From Streptomyces sp. NBC_00223 (GTDB lineage: Bacteria > Actinomycetota > Actinomycetes > Streptomycetales > Streptomycetaceae): DNA of 64,000 nt. Made by a program: the position numbers and the translations under genes. Numbering within the stretch: position 1 is the first letter of the stretch; every line of letters starts with the position of its first letter. The notes below the pieces were generated by a model. That model saw only the letters and a list, made by a program, of their open reading frames with translations. It searched no databases and was not told the origin of the DNA. Location of the stretch: assembly GCF_036199905.1 (NCBI RefSeq), contig NZ_CP108109.1:4449501-4513500 (forward strand). Reading direction: 5' to 3'. Positions 48,328-57,289 of the stretch are shown piece after piece.

Positions 48328-48879
48328 GTGAGCATCGACCCGTCCTCGATTCCGAATTTCGGGGGCCAGCCGGACCCCGAGCCGACCGGACCCGCCGGCA
48401 GCGTGGTCATCCCCGACCAGGACCTGGTCAAGCAGTTGCTCGAACAGATGGAGCTGAAGTACCTCGTCGACGAGGAGGGCGACCTCGCGGCGCCCTGGGA
48501 GGAGTTCCGCACCTACTTCATGTTCCGCGGCGAGGGCGGCCAGGCCGTCTTCGCGGTCCGGACCTTCTACGACCGCCCGTACTCCGTCGACGACAAGCCT
48601 CATCTGCACGAGGTCATCGACGAGTGGAACCAGCGGACCCTGTGGCCGAAGATCTACACGCACACCGACGACGAGGGCAATGTCCGCCTCATCGGTGAGG
48701 CGCAGATGCTGATCGGCATGGGCGTCAACCTGGAGCACTTCGTGTCCAGCACGGTCAGCTGGATCCAGGCGTCGATCGAGTTCAACAACAACTGGATCGG
48801 CGAGCGGCTCGGCCTGGAGAAGGACGCCGACAGCAGCGACGACAGCGGTGACGACGACGGCGGGGACGACAAGTCCTGA
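48328..48879 (+). CDS. YbjN-domain protein
   Basis: 183 residues with a type III secretion chaperone-like/YbjN fold: YFMFRGEGGQAVFAVRTFYD, VIDEWNQRTLWPKIYTH, and VNLEHFVSSTVSWIQASIEF are typical. The C-terminus is Asp/Ser-rich. GTG 48328 follows AAGGGA. Widespread in actinobacteria; proposed roles are in stress and protein stability, not firmly known. Located 113 bp after clpB. Confidence 0.85.
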   Translation: MSIDPSSIPNFGGQPDPEPTGPAGSVVIPDQDLVKQLLEQMELKYLVDEEGDLAAPWEEFRTYFMFRGEGGQAVFAVRTFYDRPYSVDDKPHLHEVIDEWNQRTLWPKIYTHTDDEGNVRLIGEAQMLIGMGVNLEHFVSSTVSWIQASIEFNNNWIGERLGLEKDADSSDDSGDDDGGDDKS

Positions 48880-48963
48880 GCCGTCGCACTCACGTCTTCC
48901 GGGCGCCCGTGGTCTCCACCGCGGGCGCCCGCGGCGTTTCCCGGGCCCGGCCCTGTGCGACCC

Positions 48964-49743
48964 TCAGCCCCGCGCCGGGGGCAGCGCCAGGGCGCGGTAG
49001 TGGGTGGTGAGCACACCGTCGTCGAGCAGGTGGAAGGCCAGGGCGGGCGGCAGCTCGGTGCTCGTCGCGTACCGGTCGCCGACCTCCCAGGGCAGCAGCA
49101 CGGTCGAGGTGACCCCCGGGGCGGCCCGCAGCGGCCGGCCGGCGAAGGTCGTCGCGGCCGCCGTGTGCGCGTGGCCGCACAGCACGGCCGCCACCCGGTC
49201 GTGCGCCCGGACGACCGCCTCCAGCCGCTCCGGGGAGCGCAGCCGGATCGCGTCGAGGGCCGGCATGCCGAGCGGGGCCGGCGGATGGTGGAGGGCGAGG
49301 AGCGCGGGCCGGTCGGAGGCCGACAGCTGCCGCTCCAGCCACTCCAGGGTGGCGTCGGCGAGCTCGCCCGAGGGATCGCCGGGCACCGAGGAGTCGAGCA
49401 GCAGCAGGTCGACGCCCCCGATCTCGTACGCCTGGTTGACCGGCCCGGCCCCGGCCCCGGCCCCGGCCCCGTCCGCGCCGAGCAGCCCGCGGCGGAAGGC
49501 CGTCCGCTCGTCGTGGTTGCCCGGGCAGAACAGCACGGGGAGGTGTGCGCCGAGACCGGCGAAGAGCTCGACGGCCGCGGCGTAGTCGGCCGGGTCACCG
49601 GCGTCGGTCACGTCACCGGTGATCAGCACCGCGTCCACCTGGTGGAGCAGCCCGGCGAGGTGGTCGCGGACGACCCGGACACGTTCGGTCGCGCCGGCGT
49701 CGCCGCGCAGATGCAGATCGCTGAGGTGGGCCAGGGCGAACAC
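48964..49743 (-). CDS. Calcineurin-like metallophosphoesterase (CpdA-like)
   Basis: 259 residues with all metal motifs: LSDLHLRGD (DxH), LITGDVTDAGD (GD), CPGNHDERTAF (GNHD), LALHHPP, and LCGHAHTAA (GHxH). This pattern suits class III cyclic-nucleotide or nucleotide-ester phosphodiesterases. GTG 49743 is used because earlier codons are Pro/Arg filler. A (Gly-Ala)-repeat near residue 95 stems from a CCGGCC hexamer repeat. It lies 138 bp downstream of the cluster B operon on the same strand; membership is uncertain. Confidence 0.85.
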   Translation of the reverse strand: MFALAHLSDLHLRGDAGATERVRVVRDHLAGLLHQVDAVLITGDVTDAGDPADYAAAVELFAGLGAHLPVLFCPGNHDERTAFRRGLLGADGAGAGAGAGPVNQAYEIGGVDLLLLDSSVPGDPSGELADATLEWLERQLSASDRPALLALHHPPAPLGMPALDAIRLRSPERLEAVVRAHDRVAAVLCGHAHTAAATTFAGRPLRAAPGVTSTVLLPWEVGDRYATSTELPPALAFHLLDDGVLTTHYRALALPPARG

Positions 49744-49881
49744 GACTCTCCTTGTCCGGCCTACGGTCCGGCCCGCCGGCCAGGGGGTACGGCTCGGCGG
49801 ACGCGGCCGGGGGCCCGGTGGTTCAGCGGTCCGGGGCGACGCGCGGCGGACCGGCACCCCCGGCGGTCCGGAAACGGCGGC

Positions 49882-51132
49882 TCAGTCAACCTCGTAGAAA
49901 CCGTCGCCGTCCAGGTAGCGGGCGGTGGCGTAGTCCCGCAGGAGCACGGCCCGCGACGGGTGCAGCAGATGCACCAGCATCGGGTACGTGAAGTCGTTGA
50001 CCGTACGGTGGATCCGGTCGCCCGGCCGCACCCGGGTCAGCGTGCCGTGGAAGCTGGGCAGGGCGCTGAGTTCGTCCAGCTTGGGGTAGGCGCGCAGGGT
50101 CCCCGCGCGCGGCGAGACCATGTTGACGCAGATGGCGTGCTCGCGGACGCGGTAGTCCTCCTTGGCGCGCTCGGCGAAGCCGGTGGGGTCGGTGTAGGCG
50201 TCCACCGTCCATGCCAACTGGCTGGCCCCGATGGCCGCGTCGACCAGCACCGGCAGATCGGCGCCGCAGATCCGGGAGGCCGTCTCGATCAGCCGCGGGC
50301 CGTCCTCGGTGAGCTTGACCTCGGTGTGCGCGGGGCCGTTGCGGATGCCGAGGGCGTCGAGCACCGCGCTGACGTACTCCACCAGCTGGTCCTGCTCGGG
50401 CCCGCGCCTGGGCAGTAGATGCGAGCCGCCGAGCAGGTCGCGGACGCCGTTGACGTTGAGGTGCCGGGTGGAGTGGACGTCGGTCACGTAGTGCACGCCG
50501 TCGAGGCTGACGGTGTTGACGTAGTACTCGACGCCCAGCAGGTACTCCTGGGCGACGACGGCGTTGTTGCGCAGGTCCAGCGCGCTGTCGGTGCCGATCA
50601 GCGCGTCCAAGGCGGCGAGCACCCCGGCTTCGTCGTCGCAGAAGTGCACCCCGTCGTTGCCCGCGCTTTTCACCGGCTTGACCACGACCTGGCCCGCGCC
50701 CGAGGCGGCGTACCAGGCCGCCAGTTCGTCGCGGTCGGTCGCGAGGAGCTGCGCGGCGCCGGGCAGGCCCGCCGCCTTGATCTGCTCGACCATCCGGAAC
50801 TTGTCCCGCCGCGGCTCGCTGCGGGCCGTGCCGTTGGTGCGCAGCCCCATGGCCTCGCTGAGCCGGTCGGCCAGCTCCACCCCGCTCTCGATCCCGGCTA
50901 TCACCGCGTCCGGCCGCAGCCGGGCCAGGGCGCCGACGGTGTCGGAGAGTTCACCGCGGTGCACGACGTGGTCGCCGAAGTCGTCCGGGTGGAAGGTCGC
51001 CGCGTACACGGCGGGGACGCTCGGCGCGCTCTGCACATGGACGCAGCGGTAGCCCCTGGCGTGGAAGAGCGGGGCGAAGTAGCGGGCCGTGGAGTAGGCG
51101 TCCACGATCGCGACGACGCGGTTCGGGCTCAT
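49882..51132 (-). CDS. ATP-grasp ligase (amino-acid-ligase type), cluster B
   Basis: 416 residues: a Rossmann-like N-terminal domain (VVAIVDAYSTARYFAPLF), lid strand QVVVKPVKSAGNDGVHFC and the catalytic ATP/Mg segment HTEVKLTEDGPRLIETASRICG, as in BacD/BL00235-type L-amino acid ligases. It would form an amide by acyl-phosphate activation. Last gene of the cluster B operon (78-bp gap before it). A second ATP-grasp gene opens the divergent unit at 62034, so two amide/peptide bonds may be built in this pathway. Substrates unknown. Confidence 0.85.
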   Translation of the reverse strand: MSPNRVVAIVDAYSTARYFAPLFHARGYRCVHVQSAPSVPAVYAATFHPDDFGDHVVHRGELSDTVGALARLRPDAVIAGIESGVELADRLSEAMGLRTNGTARSEPRRDKFRMVEQIKAAGLPGAAQLLATDRDELAAWYAASGAGQVVVKPVKSAGNDGVHFCDDEAGVLAALDALIGTDSALDLRNNAVVAQEYLLGVEYYVNTVSLDGVHYVTDVHSTRHLNVNGVRDLLGGSHLLPRRGPEQDQLVEYVSAVLDALGIRNGPAHTEVKLTEDGPRLIETASRICGADLPVLVDAAIGASQLAWTVDAYTDPTGFAERAKEDYRVREHAICVNMVSPRAGTLRAYPKLDELSALPSFHGTLTRVRPGDRIHRTVNDFTYPMLVHLLHPSRAVLLRDYATARYLDGDGFYEVD

Positions 51133-51210
51133 GTGGCGGGTTCCTGTCTGTACGGGGTCGGTCGCGCGCCCGGGGCCTGCGCGCGTCCCGGGGGCTCGTC
51201 GAGGGGCGGG

Positions 51211-51822
51211 TCAGGCCGGGGGCGCCGCGGCGGCCCGCCCAAGGGGACCACCGCCGGGAACGCCGCCCGGGACGCCGCCGGGCGCACCGGCAGGAACGCC
51301 GCCCGGCACCGCGTCGAGGCTGAGCCGGGAGGCCACCGCGGACGTCGAGCCGGTGTAGCGGCCCGCGTAGTCGGTCGCCTCGCCCTGCATGTTCCAGAAC
51401 GCGAGCTTGCCGATGATCATGCCGGGGTAGAGCCGGACCGGGGCCGCCACCCCGATCTCCAGCGTCCAGGGGAACACCGCGCCGCTGTGGCCCAGCGGCG
51501 CGGAGAACTGGATCCACACCCCCAGGGTGGACACCGACCGGCAGGCGTAGAGCGTGGCCGCGTAGTGCGGGCTGCCCATCGCCTCCATGGTGCCGCCGAG
51601 GTAGAACGACCCGGGTTGCAGCACATGGCCGTCGTCGTCCATGACGACGGTGGTGGCCGGGCACTTCTCCCGGGCGTCGATGATGTTCTCGTCGTACCAC
51701 AGCAGTTCGCGCGAGAGCCGGAACCCGTAGCTGTTGGGCTCCAGGCGCTCGGGGTCGTAGTCGTCGATGTGGATACGGCCGGCCCGTACTTCCCGGTCGA
51801 TCTCCTGGCCGGTGAGGATCAC
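51211..51822 (-). CDS. dCTP-deaminase-like protein B1 (keeps Glu, lacks Arg)
   Basis: 203 residues. Residues 1-160 have the Dcd fold signatures (MILTGQEI, LEPNSYGFRLS, VLQPGSFYLGGT, LYPGMIIGKLAF). The active-site loop is CRSVSTLG (94-101) against GKSSLGRLG in true Dcd: the Arg is Thr99 and the first Ser is Arg95; the second Ser (Ser96) stays. The catalytic Glu is kept (WTLEI, Glu122). The C-terminal ~30 residues are Gly/Pro/Val repeats. GTG 51822 overlaps the upstream kinase stop by 4 bp. Pattern matches A1 of cluster A. Partner is expected to be the N-terminal module of 59261-61756. Confidence 0.85.
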   Translation of the reverse strand: MILTGQEIDREVRAGRIHIDDYDPERLEPNSYGFRLSRELLWYDENIIDAREKCPATTVVMDDDGHVLQPGSFYLGGTMEAMGSPHYAATLYACRSVSTLGVWIQFSAPLGHSGAVFPWTLEIGVAAPVRLYPGMIIGKLAFWNMQGEATDYAGRYTGSTSAVASRLSLDAVPGGVPAGAPGGVPGGVPGGGPLGRAAAAPPA

Positions 51823-52376
51823 AGCCAGCTCCTCAGCAGACGGTGGAGCGCGTCGGACAGCGCGTCGAGCGACCCGCTGTTGTCGAGCACGGCGTCGGGC
51901 TCGATGAGGTCGAGCCGGGCGGTGGAACGGTCCGCCCGGGTCAGGTCGCCGCGCCCGGCCAGCCGCCGGGCGCGCACCTCGGGGTCCGCGGTGACCCGCA
52001 GCACCCGGAAGCCGTGGGCGCGCAGCGTCACCGCGTCCACGTCCGGGTCGCGCAGGTCGTCGTTGACGACGATGTCGGCGTCGACCTCCGCCAGCCGGGT
52101 CAGGAAGTCGGCGGCGAGCGCGTCGGGCCTGATCCGGCGCAGGGTGTCGGCGAGCTGTTCCAGCAGCACCTGGTCCTGCGCGCCGGGGGCGAGTTCGGCC
52201 CCGGCCCGCCGGTAGATCTCGGCCTGGAGGTCGTAGAGCGGCTTGGCGAGTTTGACCACGGCGTGGCTGAGGCCGTGGTCGTCCGCGAAACTCTCCACCA
52301 GACCGGCCGTGGTCGACTTGCCGCAGCCCGACAGGCCGATGACGGCCAGCCGCAGTGCGGAACGCTGAGCGGACAC
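51819..52376 (-). CDS. P-loop kinase, deoxynucleotide-kinase-like
   Basis: 185 residues with Walker A GLSGCGKST near the N-terminus, a DADIVVNDDLRDPDVDAVTL substrate strand and an arginine-rich lid (RARRLAGRGDLTRADRSTARLD), as in phage dNMP kinases and dephospho-CoA kinase relatives. It probably phosphorylates a nucleotide-like or small acceptor with ATP. ATG 52376 is 15 bp after the HprK-like gene. The presence of a nucleotide-kinase-type enzyme beside Dcd-like proteins supports a nucleotide-derived substrate. Confidence 0.75.
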   Translation of the reverse strand: MSAQRSALRLAVIGLSGCGKSTTAGLVESFADDHGLSHAVVKLAKPLYDLQAEIYRRAGAELAPGAQDQVLLEQLADTLRRIRPDALAADFLTRLAEVDADIVVNDDLRDPDVDAVTLRAHGFRVLRVTADPEVRARRLAGRGDLTRADRSTARLDLIEPDAVLDNSGSLDALSDALHRLLRSWL

Positions 52377-52391
52377 GCGAGCTCCTGTTCG

Positions 52392-53465
52392 CTATTCGGC
52401 CTCCGCGCCGGTCCGCACCCGGTCGAGCACCGCGTCGACGTCGATGTCGAGGGTGCCGCGCAGCCGCACCATCGGGGTGTCGGCGAGGTCGTGGCGCAGC
52501 TGGGCGAGGGAGGCGTAGAAGGAGGTGTAGTCCGGCACCAGGTAGGACTGCCAGGTGAAGAACGTGGTGTCGGCCTGCCGGTCGATGATCTTGTTCAGCT
52601 GGGCCCAGCGCTCGTTGTCCTCGGTCAGCGCCCGCACGCGCAGCGGCTCGCCCGGACGCACCTGGGGCAGCAGCAGCGCGGCGAGCCGCTTGGGCTCCGC
52701 GGAGAACTCGGCGCCGAGCCAGGACTCGAAGACATCCGGATCCATCAGCAGCTTCTCGCCCACCGGCCGCCGCTCGACGTCCGGCGCGACGCTGCGCCGG
52801 ACCAGATCGGTGAGCCGGGGGTCGGCGAGTATCGTGCCGACCCCGACGTACGGGTAGTCGCGCCACGGGTGGACCAGCACCTCGCCGTCGACCCGCTCGC
52901 AGAAGAGCTTGTCGCCGGTGAAGTAGCGCCAGCCGGGGTCGCGCAGCGCCGAGAGCAGCGTGGTGGTCTTGCCCGCGCCCTTGGGACCGGCGATGGCCAC
53001 CGCGCTGTCCTTGTCGCACACGCCCGAGGCGTGCAGGACGACCGTGCCGCGCGACTCCTCGTGCCGGATCACCAGATCCCGCAGGAAGTCCAGCACCTGC
53101 ACGGTGGAGTCCGGGGTGATCCGCAGCCCGAACACCGGGTCGGTCAGCGCGTCCAGCGGCGCGTCCAGGTAGGTCGCGCGGTTGATGTAGTGCCTGCGCC
53201 CGTCCCGGTCCACCACATGGGCGTCGAAGGTGAACTCCTTGGCGGTGCTGCGCCGGATCTCGGACTGCTCGACCGTCCACACCCCGGGGTCGACATCGCT
53301 GTCCGGGTCGTACGCGTGCACCGCGACGGTGAAGGTGACCGCCTGCCGGGGGTCCGGCGCGAACAGGCCGCGGAAGAAGCGGCGTACGGGCGCGAACGCC
53401 TCCTCCGCCGCCGCGTCGACGTCGATACGGAGTGTGGTGCCGAGGAAGTTCAGATATTCGGTCAC
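52392..53465 (-). CDS. HPr-kinase-like P-loop protein
   Basis: 357 residues. The N-terminal ~150 residues form a beta-rich domain; then VAIAGPKGAGKTTTLLSALR is a Walker A, WRYFTGDKLFCER supplies the acid after strand 2, and HPWRDYPYVGVGTI a family-typical loop. Kinases of the HprK/PEPCK-like group phosphorylate small molecules or peptides, including in lasso-peptide clusters, rather than HPr when outside sugar operons. GTG 53465 overlaps the upstream stop by 4 bp. Acceptor unknown. Confidence 0.75.
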   Translation of the reverse strand: MTEYLNFLGTTLRIDVDAAAEEAFAPVRRFFRGLFAPDPRQAVTFTVAVHAYDPDSDVDPGVWTVEQSEIRRSTAKEFTFDAHVVDRDGRRHYINRATYLDAPLDALTDPVFGLRITPDSTVQVLDFLRDLVIRHEESRGTVVLHASGVCDKDSAVAIAGPKGAGKTTTLLSALRDPGWRYFTGDKLFCERVDGEVLVHPWRDYPYVGVGTILADPRLTDLVRRSVAPDVERRPVGEKLLMDPDVFESWLGAEFSAEPKRLAALLLPQVRPGEPLRVRALTEDNERWAQLNKIIDRQADTTFFTWQSYLVPDYTSFYASLAQLRHDLADTPMVRLRGTLDIDVDAVLDRVRTGAEAE

Positions 53466-53914
53466 GGGGTCTGCGCCTCCGGGTCGTGGGCCGCGGCGCC
53501 GGCGACGCCGCGCACCAGGGAGTCGGCGAAGGCCCGCAGCGACTGCGTCCACATCGGGTCGAGCAGCGGCGCGAGACCGTCGACGCCGAGATGGAACTCC
53601 AGCGCCAGGTCCAACCGCCCGCCGTCGAGCGACCAGGCGCCCCGCAGTTCGGCCAGGTCGCCCGTCACCTGTTCGAAGTCGAGCCGGTCCGGGCCGCGCG
53701 GCCTCGTGGTCTGCTCCCACTCGACCTCGCTGCCGTTGAGCAGGACCCGCCAGTGCTGTCTGCCGTCGGGCCCGGGCGCCACGGCGAGCACCTGGTCGCA
53801 CACGGCGGGCAGTTCCGTTCCCGCCGTCAGCAGCGACCACAGCCGGTCGGGATCGACCCCGGGCGCGGTGGTGTGCGCCCGCACGGCGCGCATGTCGGTC
53901 ATCTTGGCGTTCAC
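53462..53914 (-). CDS. SRPBCC (cyclase/START-like) protein
   Basis: 150 residues of the helix-grip fold: RLWSLLTAGTELPAVCDQVL, HWRVLLNGSEVEWEQTTRP, RLDFEQVTGDLAELRGAWSL. The EVEW...FEQVxGD pattern matches the polyketide cyclase/aromatase-like or CoqQ_START type. It may bind a hydrophobic intermediate. GTG 53914 is chosen because its GTGA overlaps the previous stop, as in neighbouring junctions; an in-frame ATG at 53902 is an alternative. Confidence 0.75.
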   Translation of the reverse strand: MNAKMTDMRAVRAHTTAPGVDPDRLWSLLTAGTELPAVCDQVLAVAPGPDGRQHWRVLLNGSEVEWEQTTRPRGPDRLDFEQVTGDLAELRGAWSLDGGRLDLALEFHLGVDGLAPLLDPMWTQSLRAFADSLVRGVAGAAAHDPEAQTP

Positions 53915-54468
53915 GCGTCCTTCATGAAGGGGGTGAGCAGGCCGACGTCCAGACCGGCCGAACGGGCCAGCTCCGCCCACACGCGCAGGGTGCGCAGCAT
54001 GTCGCGCTGGCCCTGCGCGACCAGCCGGTCGGGCAGTTCACCGGGGAAGCCGGCCAACAGCCGCTCCCAGAGCGCGAAGACGGACTCGACCGCGCAGTCG
54101 TCGCCGCCGAACTCCTCGTCCAGGCCGAAGATCTCGGCCAGTTCGGCGCCGGAGGCGTCCACCAGCTCATGCGTGCCGTACTCCAGCGCGAGCGCCAGAC
54201 AGTGGGCGTCGGCCACCGGGGTACGGCCGGCGAGCCGGTTGTCGATGTCGGCGAGCTGTTCGAGAAACCTCAGCTTGGCGGCCTGCTGCATCTGCGGCTG
54301 CGCGGCGCCGCCCTCCAGGTCCTCGGCGTAGGCCCGGCCCTCCGCGAGCATCAGCCACGCCACCGGCAGCCAGACGGCCACGGTCTCGGCGCTGCCCCTG
54401 CCGTGGCCGCCGCGCAGGCCCGGATACACCGGCACCCGCTCGGCGGTGGTGGTGTCGGTCACGGTCAC
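53911..54468 (-). CDS. Hypothetical helical protein, cluster B
   Basis: 185 residues, mostly helical, without recognised motif. KLRFLEQLADIDNRLAGRTP and HCLALALEYGTHELVDASGA suggest a helical bundle; Asp/Glu-rich. GTG 54468 overlaps the upstream stop by 4 bp and its own stop overlaps the SRPBCC start, so it is a genuine operon member. Function unknown. Confidence 0.7.
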   Translation of the reverse strand: MTVTDTTTAERVPVYPGLRGGHGRGSAETVAVWLPVAWLMLAEGRAYAEDLEGGAAQPQMQQAAKLRFLEQLADIDNRLAGRTPVADAHCLALALEYGTHELVDASGAELAEIFGLDEEFGGDDCAVESVFALWERLLAGFPGELPDRLVAQGQRDMLRTLRVWAELARSAGLDVGLLTPFMKDA

Positions 54469-55610
54469 GCTGTGCCCTCCTTGTCGTCGGACTTGTCGTC
54501 GAACGGCTCGTACGCGATCCGGGCGGTCGCGACGCCCGCCCGGATCGCGCGCAGCGCCGTGGCGGCGGTACGGGCGTCGAGCGAGGCGAGGTCCGCCAGG
54601 GGGACCGGCGCGGCGGGCGGCGGCCAGTCGCCGGTCACCAGCAGACTGCGGTCGCCCGCGGAGACCATCCCGGAGCCCGGCAGGAAGGGGTGGTACTCGG
54701 CGTCGTCGGCCGGGGTGACGGCGACCGTGATCGACGCGGCGGCGCCGGTGGCCCGGGCGGCGTCGGTCAGCAGACCGGCGTAGGTCCCGGCGAGCGGCGA
54801 GCGGTGGTCCGGGCGCAGCGCGTCGGAGACGGTGGTACGGGCGTCCTCGATGCCGGCGGCGAGGGCCCGGTAGCGGTCGTCGTGCCAGAGGTTCCGCCGG
54901 GCGAACCTGACCCAGCGCAGCACGTACCACTTGCGGGTGGTGTAGACGTCGCCGTGCAGCGAGAGCACACAGTCCATCAGGTGCAGCAGGACGTTGTAGG
55001 CGTAGCCGACGCGGCCGCGCCTCTCCCCGGCGGCCTCGGCCAGGCACAGATGGGCCGTCTGCTCGGCCGCGGTCTGAAGCGCCGCGCGGGACCAGATCAG
55101 GGCCAGCGCGGGCAGCGCGGACAGATAGGGGGCGCGGCCGTCGAGGGTGACGCCGTTCACGATCCGCTCGGTCTGCTTGCGGCGGGGCTCGTACCGCTTG
55201 TCCCAGCCGCGGAAGCCCGCCACGACCTCGGCGGGGGAGGCGCCGGCCAGCTCCGTCAGCGCGTCGAGGTTGCGCTTGACCTCGGCGGCGGAGAAGGACA
55301 CGACCTCCAGGTGGTGGCCCCGCTCGAAGATCTTCGTGGAGATCCGCGGCCCGGAGATCCCGGCCTCCTGCACCCGGATGAAGTCCAGGTCGCTGGTCGG
55401 GTTGGCCAGGCCGTGCACCGGTGAGCTGGTGAGCAGCAGTTCGCCGGGGCCGACCCGGTCGAGCATGAAGGCGCCCAGGTCACCCGGGTCCAGCTCCCGT
55501 TCGGCCAGGAAGGACGACACCGCCTCCCACCGGGTGGCGACGAGTTCGGCGGGAGGTATGGGCAGCAGGGCTTCCAGCACCGTGTTTTTCATGGTTGTCA
55601 CGGTTGTCAC
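54465..55610 (-). CDS. Nucleotidyltransferase-fold protein, cluster B
   Basis: 381 residues. LLTSSPVHGLANPTSDLDFIRV fits the nucleotidyltransferase beta fold (Gly-Ser-type turn, then a D-x-D in SDLDF). The rest is helical with WYVLRWVRFARRNLWHDDRYR. It might transfer a nucleotide onto a small molecule or protein. Two starts are possible, GTG 55610 (GTGA overlap, chosen) or ATG 55592. The very C-terminus is Asp/Lys-rich. Family call is moderate because motif spacing is only partly typical. Confidence 0.55.
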   Translation of the reverse strand: MTTVTTMKNTVLEALLPIPPAELVATRWEAVSSFLAERELDPGDLGAFMLDRVGPGELLLTSSPVHGLANPTSDLDFIRVQEAGISGPRISTKIFERGHHLEVVSFSAAEVKRNLDALTELAGASPAEVVAGFRGWDKRYEPRRKQTERIVNGVTLDGRAPYLSALPALALIWSRAALQTAAEQTAHLCLAEAAGERRGRVGYAYNVLLHLMDCVLSLHGDVYTTRKWYVLRWVRFARRNLWHDDRYRALAAGIEDARTTVSDALRPDHRSPLAGTYAGLLTDAARATGAAASITVAVTPADDAEYHPFLPGSGMVSAGDRSLLVTGDWPPPAAPVPLADLASLDARTAATALRAIRAGVATARIAYEPFDDKSDDKEGTA

Positions 55611-57289
55611 GGAGTTCCTTCCGGGCACCGGGCCAGTAGGGGGACACACGGCTCGTCCGGTTCGGGACCGGCGCCGAACCGGTGCAGGACGAGCCGGGCG
55701 GCGAGGGAGTTGTCGACCTCGCCCAGGTCGGCGCCGGCCGGCAGGCCGGGTCCCGCCGCGGCGAAGGTGGCGTGCAGCCGGTCGTCGCCGGTGTTCACCA
55801 CGTGCGCGGCGCTCTTGGGCATCGGGCGCAGCACCGGGCCGCCGTCGACGGCGGACGAGGGCTGGTAGTCGTCGGCGAGCACCACGAAGGCCAGGGGGCC
55901 CGGCTCGGCCTCGTCCAGCGGGCGGCCGCGCTCGTCGAGGAAGCCGCGCACCACCGGCAGCGCGCCGTGCGGTCCGCGCAGCTCCCGCAGGGCGGCCAGG
56001 GCGCGGCGCATGGTCACACCGGTCAGCCGGGCGGGCACCCGGCCGTGCGCCAGCCCCTCGTGGTTCACCCGCAGCGACCCGTTGTTCGCCGGGTGGTAGA
56101 CGACGTCCGAGCGGCGGGGGTCCAGGCCGCCGTCCGCGCCGCGGGCGGCCAGCCCGGCGGCGATCAGCGCCTCGTTGACGTGCACCAGGTGCGTACTGCC
56201 GACCATGCCGTGGTCGGCGCCCAGGATGACGGTGTCGTCCTCGGCGGCGCGGCGCAACACCCGGCCGAGGAGGTCGTCGGCGGCCCGGTAGCAGTGGCGG
56301 ACGGCGTCCCAGATCCGGGCCGCCTCCTTGGGCCGGTGGGCGGCGCTGCGCTCGTCGCACCAGCCGCTCATCTCGTGGCCGATGTCGTCGGTCCACGGCA
56401 GGTACATCACCACCAGGTCGGCGTGGTGGCCGTCGAGGACGGCCTGCACGGCGGCGCCGAAGGACCGCACCACGCAGTCCACCGACGCGACGAACTCCTC
56501 CTCGGCCGACCCGTCGCCGCCGTCGACGAGCCGCGGGCCGAACAGCCCGCCGCGGTACAGCGGGCCGACGCCCTCGCCCGCGAACACCGGGGTGCCGGCC
56601 AGCGCGTCGACCAGCGACCGGTCGGCGCCCGCGGTCCTGGCGGTCCAGGTACCGGTGCGCACCAGCGCCGGACCCCGGGCGGTGTCACGGCAGCGCGCCC
56701 AGAACCCGGTGCCCGCGCCGAGCCGTACCGGCGTCCACGACGGCGAGCCGGTCAGGTCGTACGAGGTGCCGCCGGCCCGCAGCAGGACGCCGCCCGCCGT
56801 GGTGTCGACCTCGACGGGCAGGCCGCCGGCCGGCCACGCGGTGACGGCCCCGGGCGTCAGCGGCAGCACGTCGTACCGGGCCGACCGGGTGCTGTACGCC
56901 TCGATGGCGGCGTCGACCGTGGCGCCGACCCGGCCCTCGCCGTCGAAGACCCACGGCGCGTGGACGAACGCGGTACGGACCCCGCGCCCGGCCAGCGTCC
57001 GCCAGACGGGCGGTCGCGCGGGGAAGCCGGGCGCGAAGCCGGACTCGTACCCGAAGACGTCGCCGTCGCCGGGCACTCCGAAGCCGCTGACCCCGTGCTC
57101 ACCGGTGGCGGCCCCGGTGAACAGGGTGGCCAGCGACGGCGGTGTCTGGCAGTTGGGCGTGGGCGGCCGGCCCGCGGCCCGGCATCCCCGGGCGCGCAGC
57201 TCGCTCACGGCGGGTAACGCGCCCTCGGCTTCGAGCCGGTCGACGATCCACCGCGCGGCCGCGTCCCACACCATCCAGTAGACCGTCAT
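55607..57289 (-). CDS. Alkaline-phosphatase-superfamily phosphodiesterase/nucleotide pyrophosphatase-like
   Basis: 560 residues. It opens MVWDAAARWIVDRLEAEG (metal-binding Asp), has the Thr nucleophile in NCQTPPSLATLFTGA, and metal motifs YLPWTDDIGHEM and ILGADHGMVGSTH near ~310-360. These match type I phosphodiesterase/nucleotide pyrophosphatase enzymes that cleave phosphodiester or pyrophosphate bonds. No signal peptide, so cytoplasmic. Both ends overlap neighbouring genes by 4 bp. It may cleave a nucleotide-activated intermediate made by the kinase and nucleotidyltransferase in the operon; this is inference. Confidence 0.82.
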   Translation of the reverse strand: MTVYWMVWDAAARWIVDRLEAEGALPAVSELRARGCRAAGRPPTPNCQTPPSLATLFTGAATGEHGVSGFGVPGDGDVFGYESGFAPGFPARPPVWRTLAGRGVRTAFVHAPWVFDGEGRVGATVDAAIEAYSTRSARYDVLPLTPGAVTAWPAGGLPVEVDTTAGGVLLRAGGTSYDLTGSPSWTPVRLGAGTGFWARCRDTARGPALVRTGTWTARTAGADRSLVDALAGTPVFAGEGVGPLYRGGLFGPRLVDGGDGSAEEEFVASVDCVVRSFGAAVQAVLDGHHADLVVMYLPWTDDIGHEMSGWCDERSAAHRPKEAARIWDAVRHCYRAADDLLGRVLRRAAEDDTVILGADHGMVGSTHLVHVNEALIAAGLAARGADGGLDPRRSDVVYHPANNGSLRVNHEGLAHGRVPARLTGVTMRRALAALRELRGPHGALPVVRGFLDERGRPLDEAEPGPLAFVVLADDYQPSSAVDGGPVLRPMPKSAAHVVNTGDDRLHATFAAAGPGLPAGADLGEVDNSLAARLVLHRFGAGPEPDEPCVPLLARCPEGTP